This document shows, piece by piece, positions 35,073-44,629 of a stretch of 64,000 nucleotides of DNA; position 1 is the first letter of the stretch, and every line of letters starts with the position of its first letter. Under the pieces are notes generated by a model. It was not told the origin of the DNA and did not search any database. It saw nothing but the letters and a program-made list of their open reading frames with translations. A program made the position numbers and the translations under genes. The stretch is from Planctomycetia bacterium (lineage in GTDB: Bacteria; Planctomycetota; Planctomycetia; Gemmatales; HRBIN36), in contig JAEUIE010000036.1 of NCBI GenBank assembly GCA_016795155.1, positions 62,001 through 126,000 of the forward strand, given 5' to 3'.

Positions 35073-35105
35073 AACAAGGCTCATCATGGTTCGATGAGCC
35101 TTGTT
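35073..35105. terminator. Hairpin terminator between convergent genes
   Basis: A 13-bp perfect stem (AACAAGGCTCATC, 35073-35085, with GATGAGCCTTGTT, 35093-35105) and a seven-base loop, located between the PQQ propeller and the convergent gene ending at 35130. T-rich flanks on both sides make it usable in either direction. Confidence 0.8.
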
Positions 35106-35129
35106 CGTGTTTGAATGAATTTGCGTCGA

Positions 35130-36470
35130 TCACTTAGTGCCGCCCGTTGTCTGTAGCGTGGGCAGGCTGACCGTCTTCACCAGCGACAGATCACGACCAG
35201 CCAGTTTTGCTGCCTGCTCGGTTTCCACTGTAAAGGACAACAATACCTGGTCGCCTCGCGGCCCAGCTACTGCATACACCACTTGCTGCATCGGCAGATC
35301 ACTGGCAGTTCCCGTGGTGGAGACCTTGCCAATCCAGAAGCCTGGGGCAGCATCCACGTTGGCCTTCTCAATGACTTTCTCAAGCTGGTATCCCGGAGCC
35401 TGCTGGATGAGTTTCTCGATTTCATCGAGACTCATGTGCTCACCCGGTTTCATCTGCTGATAGGGATTCAAGTTCATCTGAGCGATCAATTCGCCACGAT
35501 CCAGCAGACGCATGACAACTTGTTTCTCATTCTTGGAGACAACGCCCCACTGGCGATCATAGTGGAACGCAAACCGATTGTTGGCATCGCGGAACTCCAG
35601 CATCAAGAGCGCTGCTGGTGGCTGAGCAGCAATGGTGGCTGCCTTGCCATCCGTCACTTCCGTGAGAGCCAGACCATGCTTCCAGGTGGCTGTCACTTCG
35701 GTTTCGATTTCGCAAGCGGGATTGAGAGGCCCCTGATCCTTGTTTTCACGGTATCGCCAGGTGCATCCAGTGAACTTTTTGGTTTCCAGACTGTAAACCA
35801 GTCCTGCAGCCAGTGATGCCTTCAGAGTTGCACCTTTCAGGATTCCTTCGAGTTCGCCAGTCAATGTTACGACAGCATGGTTTCGTTCGATCTTTTCCAG
35901 TTTGCATTCCAACTTGCTGGAAATCACCGCATCCACACCAGCCAGCGACTGGGCAACAGGGATGGAAACATCCCACTTCTCGCCAATTGCTACTTCCTTA
36001 TTGGGTAACAGGCCATGCAGAGCCAGCACATCGAGATGCTCAGCAGTAATTTCCAGTTCTTCATCGGTCAGTGGCCCAACCGGTGAGTAGGTTATGGTGG
36101 GGCTGTCTACACTGGTATGGGCAGCGATGAAGCGGCGATCGCTGCGTAGCGTTTTGGTCAGCGATTTGTCTTGCAGGGTGATATCGGCTTTGGCAGTATT
36201 ATAAAACCGGCCAACACTGGTGGGCTTGCCTTCACTGACGGTCAGCACTCGTTCTTCAAATTCGTGCTTGGCGCCAGCCTTGAGGTCAAGCCCTACTACC
36301 TTGTCGCCATCGCGCAGTTTGATCTTGCCAGTGAGTTTCATGTCGAGGGCCAGATGCCAGCCATCACCTGGCTTCATTTCGTTTTTCAGCAGGACTTTAT
36401 CCTGGGCATAATTCAGAGAAGTGATACTCAATAACAGCAGCAGTGCAGCCGTTTTCCGTAATCCGCGCAT
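35130..36470 (-). CDS. Secreted protein of unknown function
   Basis: About 446 residues from ATG 36470, with AGGG upstream; a TTG at 36491 is in frame. A clear signal peptide (KTAALLLLLSITSLNYAQ) is followed by a beta-rich domain. The first part (about 25-270) has alternating polar/hydrophobic strands typical of lipid-binding or outer-membrane-associated folds. The second part (about 280-446) contains FRDANNRFAFHYDRQWGVV and EQVVMRLLDRGELIAQMNL. I do not recognise a family. It is isolated from neighbours on its strand. Confidence 0.7.
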   Translation of the reverse strand: MRGLRKTAALLLLLSITSLNYAQDKVLLKNEMKPGDGWHLALDMKLTGKIKLRDGDKVVGLDLKAGAKHEFEERVLTVSEGKPTSVGRFYNTAKADITLQDKSLTKTLRSDRRFIAAHTSVDSPTITYSPVGPLTDEELEITAEHLDVLALHGLLPNKEVAIGEKWDVSIPVAQSLAGVDAVISSKLECKLEKIERNHAVVTLTGELEGILKGATLKASLAAGLVYSLETKKFTGCTWRYRENKDQGPLNPACEIETEVTATWKHGLALTEVTDGKAATIAAQPPAALLMLEFRDANNRFAFHYDRQWGVVSKNEKQVVMRLLDRGELIAQMNLNPYQQMKPGEHMSLDEIEKLIQQAPGYQLEKVIEKANVDAAPGFWIGKVSTTGTASDLPMQQVVYAVAGPRGDQVLLSFTVETEQAAKLAGRDLSLVKTVSLPTLQTTGGTK

Positions 36471-36538
36471 GGTGTGATCCCTCACGTTCAAGTAACGTGG
36501 GGAAGATACCGTGAATGGTAAAAAGGGTCAACGCGAGT

Positions 36539-37114
36539 CTATTTGGAACGCGTGGTGATCTGTTGGTAGTGTTCTTTGAACCACTGCATTGGCGGGTCGG
36601 AGAGATCGCCTATTGTTTGCCATTCAGATTCTATGTAGGAAAGGTTGAGTTTTTCGCTGAAACCGGCAATCAGTGCCTGAATATCAGATTTATCATTATC
36701 CCGAAATGCAATGAGTTTGAGCAGGACCATGGATTCCGGCGTTGCCACAGAGATGGGCTTGCTCTTCCATATCACTTCCTTGGCAGTTTCGATTACATGT
36801 TGGTACAACGCCAAAGGAGGGTTCAGCCAATCGATTCGATAACCATCAAAATGGAGCACTAACACTTTGTCCTGTGTCCAGGCTCGGATGGCTTGGGATT
36901 GATCAAGTTCAAAACCTTGCTGATTCAATTCATCAAGCAAACCCGGGAGTGAAATCTGCGGGATCTGCACAATGAAATCAATATCCTTGGTGAAACGTGC
37001 GTGTCCAAGGTAACTGAGGGCGACCCCGCCAATCAGTGCATATTTTATCTTTCGTTTCTCAAAGGCTGCACACTGGATATCCAGTGCATCAAACAGTTTG
37101 GCTGAAATCGTCAT
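36539..37114 (-). CDS. AbiEii-like/DUF6036-type nucleotidyltransferase
   Basis: 191 residues from ATG 37114 (MTISAKLFDALD). The longer frame reaching 37231 overlaps the upstream gene and is not needed. The fold is a minimal nucleotidyltransferase: YALIGGVALSYLGHARFTKD then DIDFIV gives the GG-x(n)-DxD metal site. TPESMVLLKLIAFRDNDKSD is a second conserved block seen in AbiEii-type proteins. Such proteins act as toxins or as tRNA/protein modifiers. It overlaps the small gene 37089-37352 by 26 bases, a typical arrangement of a toxin-antitoxin pair. Confidence 0.75.
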   Translation of the reverse strand: MTISAKLFDALDIQCAAFEKRKIKYALIGGVALSYLGHARFTKDIDFIVQIPQISLPGLLDELNQQGFELDQSQAIRAWTQDKVLVLHFDGYRIDWLNPPLALYQHVIETAKEVIWKSKPISVATPESMVLLKLIAFRDNDKSDIQALIAGFSEKLNLSYIESEWQTIGDLSDPPMQWFKEHYQQITTRSK

Positions 37115-37352
37115 GCCAATGGCTCTTCTTGCTGTTGAACAGGCGTTGATGCGCCTGTTGCCATGCCAGTTCGTTCTTTTCACGGGCTTGTTCTTCGATG
37201 TGCTTGTTTGGCGACAATTCAATAAGCTCAAGTCCCGTTTGAATCATGTCGGCCAGTATTTCAAACTTGCGATCCACCGAAAACTGGTTGAACCTTGCCA
37301 TTTCTTCACGGATGACGTCATATTGATTGGGAAAGCGGATAAGCTGCTGCAT
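37089..37352 (-). CDS. Small helical protein paired with nucleotidyltransferase
   Basis: 87 residues from ATG 37352 (MQQLIRFPNQYDVI); an in-frame start at 37409 is possible. The protein is mostly helical and charged (VDRKFEILADMIQTGLEL; IEEQAREKNELAWQQAHQRL) with no DNA-binding motif that I recognise. It is translated immediately before the nucleotidyltransferase with a 26-base overlap. Position and size fit an antitoxin or chaperone partner; no direct evidence for that activity. Confidence 0.6.
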   Translation of the reverse strand: MQQLIRFPNQYDVIREEMARFNQFSVDRKFEILADMIQTGLELIELSPNKHIEEQAREKNELAWQQAHQRLFNSKKSHWHDDFSQTV

Positions 37353-37434
37353 ACGCCAATTCCGAGTAAGCTGATACAAAATCATACCGTTGTTTGAGTT
37401 GAATTTCAATTGCTGCTAAAGTTGCATCAGAACG

Positions 37435-39840
37435 TTACACATCCAGATTACGAACCTCTAAAGCATGCCGTTCGATGAACTCCCGTCGGGGTTCCACCTT
37501 GTCGCCCATCAGAATGCGGAACATTTCATCCGCCTTGATGGCATCTTCCAGCTTGACCTTCAGTAGCGTTCGCTTTTCCGGATCAAGCGTGGTATCCCAG
37601 AGTTCTTCTGGGTTCATTTCTCCCAATCCCTTGAACCGCGTGATCGACATGCCTTTTTCACCAAACAGGCGAATCTGTTCCGGCATGAATCGCAGATCGG
37701 TCAGCGAGCGTGTAATGTCGCCATTTTCCAGAGAATATCGTGGAGGAGGCTCAACGCCGGCAACCGCTGGCGGGGTAATCAGACAATCAATGCCCAGACC
37801 AAAATCTTTCAACTTTTCGGCATGTCGCATCAATGCTTTCACTTCATGCAGTTCCTGGAGTTCAGCAGCGGGAAGGTCAGGCTTCGCAGCTGTCTCGGCC
37901 TGGATATAGGCTTCTGCCTCTGGTAAAGTCTTGAACCAGCTTTCCTTGCCGCCGAAGAACACCCGACACGAAGGCAGAACACCTTGTTGTGCATGTTTCA
38001 GCAATTGGGGAAGCGTTACGCCTTTGCGTTCCAGCGTGTTGACGGGAGTTTCCAGTGCATGAAGCACGCTAAGGAGCGGTTTCAACTGTTCGCCCGCCAG
38101 TGATTTGCTGTTTTCGATTTTCAGCGAGGTACCATTAACACCTCGATCCAATAACTCTCTATCCATCATTTCCTTGGTTTGAACGTAGCGTGTCTGTTTT
38201 TTCTGAATCACGCGATAGAGTGGTGGCTGGGCAAGATAAATATGTCCTTCGCTCACCATGAGGGGCATCTGGCGGTACAGAAACGTCAGTATCAGGGTGC
38301 GAATGTGGCTGCCGTCAACATCGGCATCGGTGAGCAGGATAATCTTGCCATAGTTGCGTTTGGAGGTGTCTTCCGCCTGGCCAATGTCGGTACCGACAGC
38401 GGCAATAATGTTGCAGATTTCTTCGTTGGCCAGCATTTTGTCGATACGGGCTTTTTCAACGTTGAGAATTTTTCCACGAAGTGGAAGTACAGCCTGGTAA
38501 TAACTGTCGCGACCACCATCTGCTGAGCCACCTGCCGAGTCACCTTCCACGAGGAATATCTCACATTCATCGCGGTTTTTGCTGCGACAATCCATCAGCT
38601 TGCCAGGCAGGCCGCCACTGTTCAGAATGTTTTTGGTTTTGCGAACCAACTGCCGGGCTTTGGCTGCAGCTTCACGTGCCTCAGCAGCCAGGATTACTTT
38701 TTGTACGATCTTCTTGGCGATGGCGGGGTTTTCTTCCAGGAACCTGCCCAGTTTTTCTCCTACCACGCTGGCCACGATTCCTTCAATTTCTGCTGTGGTC
38801 AGTTTTTCCTTTGCCTGGTTGTTGTACTGCGGATGAGGGGCACGGAGGTTGATGATGGCGGTCAGCCCTTCGCGAAAATCATCACCTTGAAGGTTCATGC
38901 TTTCCTTAACCATACCCTGCTTGGAAGCATAGTTGCCAATAGTACGTGTTAGCGCCGTACGCAAGCCTGAGACATGTGTGCCACCGCCAGAGTTATGGAT
39001 GTTGTTGGAATAGCCTCGAATACGTTCTGCTTCAGCGGTGATGTACTGCAGCGCAGCCTGTACATCTACGCCATCGCGTGAATCATTGACGTATACTGCC
39101 GGATGCAGAGCGTCATCCGTACGGTTCATCCAGGCGAGATAATCAACGATGCCACCTTCATAGAGGAATGATTCTTCACGCCCTTCCACCCGTTCATCTT
39201 TCAGCTTGATGCAAAGCCCGGGGTTGAGAAATGCCAGTTCTCGCAGGCGGCTTTCGATCGTATCGTAGTTGAATTCGCAATTCGGGAAGAAAGGTGGTTC
39301 AGGATCAGGACGGAAGGTGATTTTCGTACCAGTTCCCTGTGTAGCGCCCAGTTCCTGAATGGGAGTGCTGGGTACACCGCGTTCGTAATCCTGCTGATAC
39401 AATTTGTCGTTACGGCGGACTTGAACTGTGGTCCATTCGGAAAGTGCATTGACGGCTTTGATGCCCATTCCATGCAAGCCACCCGAAATCTTGTAGCTGT
39501 CCTTGTTGAACTTGCCACCCGCGCCTACTTCGCACATGACCAGTTCAAGCGTTGGCCTGTTGTACTCCGGGTGAATGTTAACAGGGATGCCTCGGCCATC
39601 GTCTTCAATGCTGATGCTGCCATCGACATGGATGGATACGCTGATGTTCTTGCAATATCCCGCCATAGCTTCATCAATGGAATTATGAATGACTTCATAA
39701 AAGAGATGGTGCATGCCTGCTTCAGATGAAGCCCCAATGTACATACCCGGATTCTGCCGGATATGGGCTGCATTCTTCAGAACTTGAATATTGCTTTCAT
39801 CGTAAACTTGACCGTTAGAAACTGGAGGCACTTCAGCCAT
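37435..39840 (-). CDS. gyrB: DNA gyrase subunit B
   Basis: An 801-residue type II topoisomerase ATPase subunit. GHKL ATPase motifs: YEVIHNSIDEAMAGYC, DDGRGIPVNIH and GGLHGMGIKAVNALSEW. The TOPRIM domain starts at VEGDSAGGSADGGRD and includes TDADVDGSHIRTL. The C-terminus ends with VEPRREFIERHALEVRNLDV, typical of GyrB rather than ParE. GGGTGAG precedes the ATG. No gyrA, recF or dnaN lies next to it, so it is not in the classical origin-proximal cluster. Confidence 0.96.
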   Translation of the reverse strand: MAEVPPVSNGQVYDESNIQVLKNAAHIRQNPGMYIGASSEAGMHHLFYEVIHNSIDEAMAGYCKNISVSIHVDGSISIEDDGRGIPVNIHPEYNRPTLELVMCEVGAGGKFNKDSYKISGGLHGMGIKAVNALSEWTTVQVRRNDKLYQQDYERGVPSTPIQELGATQGTGTKITFRPDPEPPFFPNCEFNYDTIESRLRELAFLNPGLCIKLKDERVEGREESFLYEGGIVDYLAWMNRTDDALHPAVYVNDSRDGVDVQAALQYITAEAERIRGYSNNIHNSGGGTHVSGLRTALTRTIGNYASKQGMVKESMNLQGDDFREGLTAIINLRAPHPQYNNQAKEKLTTAEIEGIVASVVGEKLGRFLEENPAIAKKIVQKVILAAEAREAAAKARQLVRKTKNILNSGGLPGKLMDCRSKNRDECEIFLVEGDSAGGSADGGRDSYYQAVLPLRGKILNVEKARIDKMLANEEICNIIAAVGTDIGQAEDTSKRNYGKIILLTDADVDGSHIRTLILTFLYRQMPLMVSEGHIYLAQPPLYRVIQKKQTRYVQTKEMMDRELLDRGVNGTSLKIENSKSLAGEQLKPLLSVLHALETPVNTLERKGVTLPQLLKHAQQGVLPSCRVFFGGKESWFKTLPEAEAYIQAETAAKPDLPAAELQELHEVKALMRHAEKLKDFGLGIDCLITPPAVAGVEPPPRYSLENGDITRSLTDLRFMPEQIRLFGEKGMSITRFKGLGEMNPEELWDTTLDPEKRTLLKVKLEDAIKADEMFRILMGDKVEPRREFIERHALEVRNLDV

Positions 39841-40068
39841 TACTCACCCTTTTCTGGTCGCATATTTGAGTTACTAGCAGCTTCATTGAAGCACACCATA
39901 TTCTATCCAAACAAGCTGATTAGACGATGATAAACGAAGATAATTCCTGCGTTTATTGAATACATAAGTCATTGATAATTAAAGACTTGCGATTCTGACG
40001 TTAACCGTGGTCTATCGCTTGCATTGACACTGCCATTTAAACACATGTTCGTCGAAATTGAACGGCGA
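39841..40068. other. gyrB upstream region
   Basis: This 228-base gap lies between the ABC-2 permease stop and the gyrB start, both on the minus strand. It is AT-rich near 39900-39990 and holds the gyrB ribosome-binding site. No clear promoter pair, DnaA-box cluster or open frame is evident. Confidence 0.4.
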
Positions 40069-40914
40069 TTACCCACCAAAAGCACTGTATCTCTTCAAGC
40101 CTCGTAGGTAGAAAATGCGGGCGAAAATCATGCAGCCAACGGCCCAACCCGTGCCGATGAGTAATCCTCGAATCAGGTCCCAACCTTCAATTTTGTTGAG
40201 GAAAACCATGGCTGGAAAGTATGCCAGGTATTGGAAAGGCAACAGTTTTAATCCTTCAGCCCAACCCGTGGGTAACAAATCGAGTGGGAACATATGTCCC
40301 GAAACGAAGAAATTGATGGTGTTGATGATGTAAAGCAGAGAGGAAACTTCCAGCATCCAGAAACCGATGCAACCCATGCAGATTTCAAAGAAGAACCCAA
40401 TGGCAAATCCCAGGAGGAGTGCAAACACGTAGGCACACAACTGCCAGCCCCACGGACCAGTATCGAAGTAGCTGTACGCTAATCCAAAGATGATGGCATA
40501 CGGTGGAACCGCAGTAATGATGTAGGCAATTTTGTGAGCAATGCGGTATGCCAGCAACCAGCCAATCATATCCAGAGGCTGAACGAGATATTTCTTGAGG
40601 TCACCCTGTCTGATGTCTCTCGCGATGCCATTCGAGAGGCCAGGCATGGAGGAGAACATCCTGCTGACATGCACCAGCAGCAGGTAGGCAATCATTTCAT
40701 TGAAGCGAAAGTCAGATAATTTCTCGGTGCCTGCTCCCCTGTAAATGGCTGTCCACAGCAGAATCGTGGTTAACATCGGCAGGAAACGGAGCAGGGTGCC
40801 GAAGAAAAAATCGCCCCGATATGCCAGTCTTTCAATCAGAGCAGTTCGGCAGATATTGGTATACTTGGCCAATACCTGCAGTGGAGACAACACGGGGATT
40901 CCTGATGTCTGCAT
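40069..40914 (-). CDS. ABC-2 type (DUF990 family) permease
   Basis: 281 residues from the ATG at 40914, which shares one base with the stop of the preceding gene (TGATG). About six membrane segments are visible, including FLPMLTTILLWTAIYRG, ICMGCIGFWMLEVSSLLYII and GLLIGTGWAVGCMIFA. The signature ARDIRQGDLKKYLVQPLDMIG is typical of the ABC-2 family PF06182. Such permeases usually need a separate ATPase; none lies nearby. Exported substrate unknown. Confidence 0.86.
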   Translation of the reverse strand: MQTSGIPVLSPLQVLAKYTNICRTALIERLAYRGDFFFGTLLRFLPMLTTILLWTAIYRGAGTEKLSDFRFNEMIAYLLLVHVSRMFSSMPGLSNGIARDIRQGDLKKYLVQPLDMIGWLLAYRIAHKIAYIITAVPPYAIIFGLAYSYFDTGPWGWQLCAYVFALLLGFAIGFFFEICMGCIGFWMLEVSSLLYIINTINFFVSGHMFPLDLLPTGWAEGLKLLPFQYLAYFPAMVFLNKIEGWDLIRGLLIGTGWAVGCMIFARIFYLRGLKRYSAFGG

Positions 40915-41498
40915 CACGGATGATATCCAACGACCAGGGATGATTCCTGCTTGATGTATTGCATGACCATCTGCAATTGCAGCTCTTTATCAGGTTTTTT
41001 GCCACCTCGGTTGATTTTAGTATCTTTCGCTACAAACCGGTTGCCCAGCCATTCGAACATATCGTAAATGGTAGGTTCATTTTCCATGGATCGCATGCGA
41101 TCCATCAGGCTGCCCGGCGCAGGTAACTGTTGATGCTGATGCCGGGGATTCATGGAGATGGCGAGCCAGCAGCGAATGACGCGCCAGCCGAAACGATGCC
41201 AGATCAGTTTTTCGTCGAGAACTCCCCGGTTCACTTGTGAAGCAAGCATATCGTAAAAGGCGAGTACCGGGTGATAGCCCGACAAGGCATTTTCAGTGGA
41301 ATGCAGATGCTCATTGATCCGAATGGCAAATTCCTTGCGAGCCAGGATCATGCCTGGCTCACCAAACTTCGATTCCAGGGCCAGCAGGAGATTGGCAGAA
41401 TTCAGTTGCCGGGCGCGGCGCGTCTGGTAGAAGATGCCGCCCAACCCGACAATGGCGACAAGAGCATTAGCCCAGGCTGCCCACGATCCAAAATCCAT
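40914..41498 (-). CDS. DUF4760-like single-pass membrane protein
   Basis: 194 residues from ATG 41498, one base after the guaA stop; a TTG at 41513 is in frame. An N-terminal membrane segment (WAAWANALVAIVGLGGIFY) is followed by a cytoplasmic helical domain (ARQLNSANLLLALESKF; FAIRINEHLHSTENAL; WRVIRCWLAIS). This resembles DUF4760, whose function is unknown. The near-zero spacing from guaA and the shared base with the ABC-2 permease make a three-gene coupled unit. Confidence 0.65.
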   Translation of the reverse strand: MDFGSWAAWANALVAIVGLGGIFYQTRRARQLNSANLLLALESKFGEPGMILARKEFAIRINEHLHSTENALSGYHPVLAFYDMLASQVNRGVLDEKLIWHRFGWRVIRCWLAISMNPRHQHQQLPAPGSLMDRMRSMENEPTIYDMFEWLGNRFVAKDTKINRGGKKPDKELQLQMVMQYIKQESSLVVGYHP

Positions 41499-41499
41499 G

Positions 41500-43053
41500 T
41501 TATTCCCATTCAATGGTGGCCGGTGGCTTGCTGCTGATATCGTAAGCCACGCGGTTCACTCCGCGTACTTCGTTGATGATGCGTGTAGATACTTTGCTGA
41601 GAAATTCATGCGGTAAATGTGCCCAGTCTGCTGTCATGAAATCATCTGTTTTGACCGCACGCAAGGCAACGACGCTGTCATACGTTCGTCCATCTCCCAT
41701 CACACCAACGGTTTGTACCGGCAGCAGTACCGCAAAGGCCTGTGAGACTTCACGATACAAGTGGGCCTTGTGCAGTTCATCCAGAAAGATGGCATCTGCC
41801 TGGCGAAGGATATTCAACTTTGCTTCTTCGACTGCGCCCAGGCAGCGAACCGCCAGCCCTGGACCAGGGAATGGATGCCTCCAGACCATGGATTCAGGCA
41901 ATCCAAGTTCAAGTCCCATGGCACGGACTTCATCCTTGAACAAATCGCGAAGTGGTTCAATCAGTTCAAACCCTAATTGTTCAGGCAATCCGCCTACATT
42001 GTGGTGGGTTTTTATGGTAGCTGCTGGACCGTCTGCTGCTGCACCACTTTCGATGACATCCGGGTAAAGGGTGCCCTGTGCCAGGAATCTGGCGCCTTGT
42101 ATATTTTTAGCTTCCTTTTGGAAGACATCGATAAAGATATGTCCGATCAGCTTACGTTTCTGTTGCGGATCGGTCACACCTTTCAAGGCATTCAAGAATT
42201 GTTCTCTGGCATCGACAACATGCAGATCAGCTTTGAAATGATTTTCAAAAGTCTCGCGAACGGATTCCACTTCACCGGCACGCAGCAGGCCGTTGTTCAC
42301 AAAGATGCAAGCCACCTGTGTGCCGGCAGCCTTGATCAAGAGTGCAGCGACTACTGCAGAATCAACACCACCTGATAACCCGCAGATGACTCGGTCATTT
42401 CCAATGCGTGTTTTCAATTCATCAATGGTTTCACGGACAAATGACTGCATTTTCCATTGACCGGTGCATCCACATATCTGATATAAGAAGTTCTTCAGCA
42501 GGATGCTGCCCAGTGGTGTGTGACTTACTTCGGGATGAAATTGCAAACCATAGACCGGTTTGGTTTGGTGTTGCACTGCTGCAATCGGGCACGTGGAGGT
42601 GGAGGCCAGTGGAGTGAACAACCCACCGGCATCAATCACCTGATCGCCATGACTCATCCAGACGGTAGTTTCCTGGGGCAGGCCGGCCATCAGTGGATGA
42701 TCAGTTTTCTGTATCTGCAGATGAGCTCGCCCAAACTCCCGTTCTTTGGCTGGCTTGACCTGTCCACCCAGCAAATGACAGGTTAATTGCATCCCATAGC
42801 ACAATCCGAGAATGGGAATGCCCAGATCAAAGATGGCTGGATCGCACGTCGGTGCACCTTGATCGTAAACACTATGGGGGCTACCAGAGAGAATGATTCC
42901 CGTCGGCGCCAGTTCTTTTACGCGTGATGCAGGCAGGTCAGCACGAACAATCTGAGCGAAGACATGAAGTTCCCTTACCCGTCGTGCAATTAACTGCACA
43001 TATTGGGCTCCGAAATCAAAAATCAGGATGCGTTCATCGTGGTGAATACTCAT
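41500..43053 (-). CDS. guaA: GMP synthase (glutamine-hydrolysing)
   Basis: A 517-residue enzyme converting XMP to GMP with glutamine and ATP. The class I glutamine amidotransferase domain (1-195) has the nucleophile in ILGLCYGMQ and the His-Glu of [10 protein letters not shown]. The ATP-pyrophosphatase domain starts with [15 protein letters not shown]. The C-terminal dimerisation domain ends [18 protein letters not shown]. Full length. It is the first gene of the coupled set with the DUF4760-like and ABC-2 genes. Confidence 0.97.
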   Translation of the reverse strand: MSIHHDERILIFDFGAQYVQLIARRVRELHVFAQIVRADLPASRVKELAPTGIILSGSPHSVYDQGAPTCDPAIFDLGIPILGLCYGMQLTCHLLGGQVKPAKEREFGRAHLQIQKTDHPLMAGLPQETTVWMSHGDQVIDAGGLFTPLASTSTCPIAAVQHQTKPVYGLQFHPEVSHTPLGSILLKNFLYQICGCTGQWKMQSFVRETIDELKTRIGNDRVICGLSGGVDSAVVAALLIKAAGTQVACIFVNNGLLRAGEVESVRETFENHFKADLHVVDAREQFLNALKGVTDPQQKRKLIGHIFIDVFQKEAKNIQGARFLAQGTLYPDVIESGAAADGPAATIKTHHNVGGLPEQLGFELIEPLRDLFKDEVRAMGLELGLPESMVWRHPFPGPGLAVRCLGAVEEAKLNILRQADAIFLDELHKAHLYREVSQAFAVLLPVQTVGVMGDGRTYDSVVALRAVKTDDFMTADWAHLPHEFLSKVSTRIINEVRGVNRVAYDISSKPPATIEWE

Positions 43054-43136
43054 TTCACTATTCTAGCAATCAAAAATGGTAACAGGTGTCTGTAATACTG
43101 GAAGCTATCTAACGTATGAGTTGAAAGTAAAACGAA

Positions 43137-43160
43137 AACACCAGCCCGCAGGCTGGTGTT
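43137..43160 (-). terminator. Intrinsic terminator after 43180-44487 gene
   Basis: A 10-bp perfect stem (AACACCAGCC, 43137-43146, with GGCTGGTGTT, 43151-43160) and a tetraloop. On the minus strand it is followed by TTCGTTTTAC, giving a T-rich tail. It isolates the upstream membrane-protein gene from guaA. Confidence 0.8.
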
Positions 43161-43179
43161 GATTGAAAAAGACATGACA

Positions 43180-44487
43180 TCATCCTGCCAGGCGGATATC
43201 CATTACAGGGCCTTTGAGTTTCCGTTTATTTGGACTCGTGAACATCCAGATGATCGCTGCCAGGGCTAGAAAGAACAGTGGCAGAATGAGATCTCCAAAC
43301 GCCCAGCCTTTGGGAAAGTCGATGAAAAAGCGGTAGAGTAACCGGTTGACAGGTTCCAGGTAGTACATGGCAATAGCCATCAAACGCTGAGTGCCCCACT
43401 CCTGTCTGCAATCGCCCGTTATCTCATATTCCCGCTGGGCGGTCAGCATGGTTCCGAAAGCATTGAGAGATTCTGTTTTTACCAGCTTGGTGGGATAGCC
43501 TGCTTGCTCCAGCAGGTTGCGAGTCCAGGCCCAGATGGCGTCTTCACCCCTTCGCACGATACCGGCAGGAGCTTCAGCGTTTGGCTTTGCTTCAGATTCT
43601 GGAAGGTTTTGACTCCCTCCGCTGAGAGTTGTTCCACTGCTCGAAGTTGGTCGCGTTCCGGCAGTTTCGGTTGGAGCATTTTTTTCAGGAGGGGGTTGTT
43701 CCTTTTTATCTGCATTTTTTTCAGACTCCTGATTTATGAGCAGCATGGTTAGATAGGCTGCAGAGGGAAACTGAAAAGCAGTTTTTTCCTTATCGTTCTT
43801 TGCCGGTTGTTTTTCGGGTGACTTATTCTTCTCAGGGCTTTCGTTTGTATTCTTTTCGGGAGCAGTCTTCACAGGTGCTGTGGATGGTGGCGGACGTCTG
43901 CCACGCAAGATTGACTGAAGTGGCGGGGCTTTGATTTCTGGCTTATCCGTGAAGGTCGGAACGGGAAGATAATGGATCAGGAATGGCAACAGTAATGCAA
44001 AAACAACCAGAAGCTTAGCCAATGTGCCACGATTGGCTTTCATCGGCAGTGCGATTTCACTTACCTTGCGGCCTTGTGAAAGAAACTCCACCTTGGCGCC
44101 AAGCAGCTTACCTGTCATGAGAGGCTGAACAACGAAATGTGCTTCTCCACCTGAAATAGCCATGATGACATGGGGCGGAGTGACAAGTGCTCCAGGGACT
44201 GTTAACTGTACCACGATAGGTGGATCAAATCCGCCTGAAAGTGTTTGCGGTTTGAAAGCTTCTGCTTCACCACTGACGGAAGTCAGTGTAATTTTCAGTG
44301 GATGCAGTTTTCCAACTCGCATCCGGCTTGAATATCGGACGATGGGAGTTCGCAGATATTGCTGTGATGTCTGCAGACGCGGTTGTTCGCCTCCACCTAC
44401 TCGAACACCCCCTGGCGTGGGGGGGGCCGAAGGAGGCTGGTAGGATGGTCCGGCCATCGGGCCGCGGGGTACTGGTTTCTGTTGCAT
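43180..44487 (-). CDS. Pro-rich membrane protein of unknown function
   Basis: 435 residues from ATG 44487, with GGAAG upstream. The N-terminus is Pro/Gly-rich (residues 1-45). A beta-rich domain (about 45-160) precedes a membrane segment (LAKLLVVFALLLPFLIHYL), a long Lys/Glu/Pro low-complexity stretch (about 195-300), a small helical domain, and a second membrane segment (LILPLFFLALAAIIWMF). A run of eight C residues (44419-44426 on the plus strand as G) encodes Ala-Pro-Pro near residue 22. No family recognised. Confidence 0.65.
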   Translation of the reverse strand: MQQKPVPRGPMAGPSYQPPSAPPTPGGVRVGGGEQPRLQTSQQYLRTPIVRYSSRMRVGKLHPLKITLTSVSGEAEAFKPQTLSGGFDPPIVVQLTVPGALVTPPHVIMAISGGEAHFVVQPLMTGKLLGAKVEFLSQGRKVSEIALPMKANRGTLAKLLVVFALLLPFLIHYLPVPTFTDKPEIKAPPLQSILRGRRPPPSTAPVKTAPEKNTNESPEKNKSPEKQPAKNDKEKTAFQFPSAAYLTMLLINQESEKNADKKEQPPPEKNAPTETAGTRPTSSSGTTLSGGSQNLPESEAKPNAEAPAGIVRRGEDAIWAWTRNLLEQAGYPTKLVKTESLNAFGTMLTAQREYEITGDCRQEWGTQRLMAIAMYYLEPVNRLLYRFFIDFPKGWAFGDLILPLFFLALAAIIWMFTSPNKRKLKGPVMDIRLAG

Positions 44488-44629
44488 GGCAACTTCCAAA
44501 TCGTGAAGCCTGAGATGTTCTTACTTTAGCTCAAGGCACGCGAGGTTACCACCACTACTGAAACTTTTCATTGAGAATCATAAAAGCTCGAAGTTCATTG
44601 AACTGCATCTTGTCGCATAGCAGCGCAGT

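Noticed and set aside
37475-38852. Open frames antisense to gyrB
   Set aside because: The gyrB motifs run through the whole stretch; the antisense products are low-complexity Ser/Arg-rich translations.
39841-40068. Replication origin next to gyrB
   Set aside because: No cluster of DnaA boxes and no dnaA, dnaN or recF nearby.
41573-42375. Several open frames of 130-165 codons antisense to guaA
   Set aside because: They shadow a conserved housekeeping gene and show no start signal or domain.
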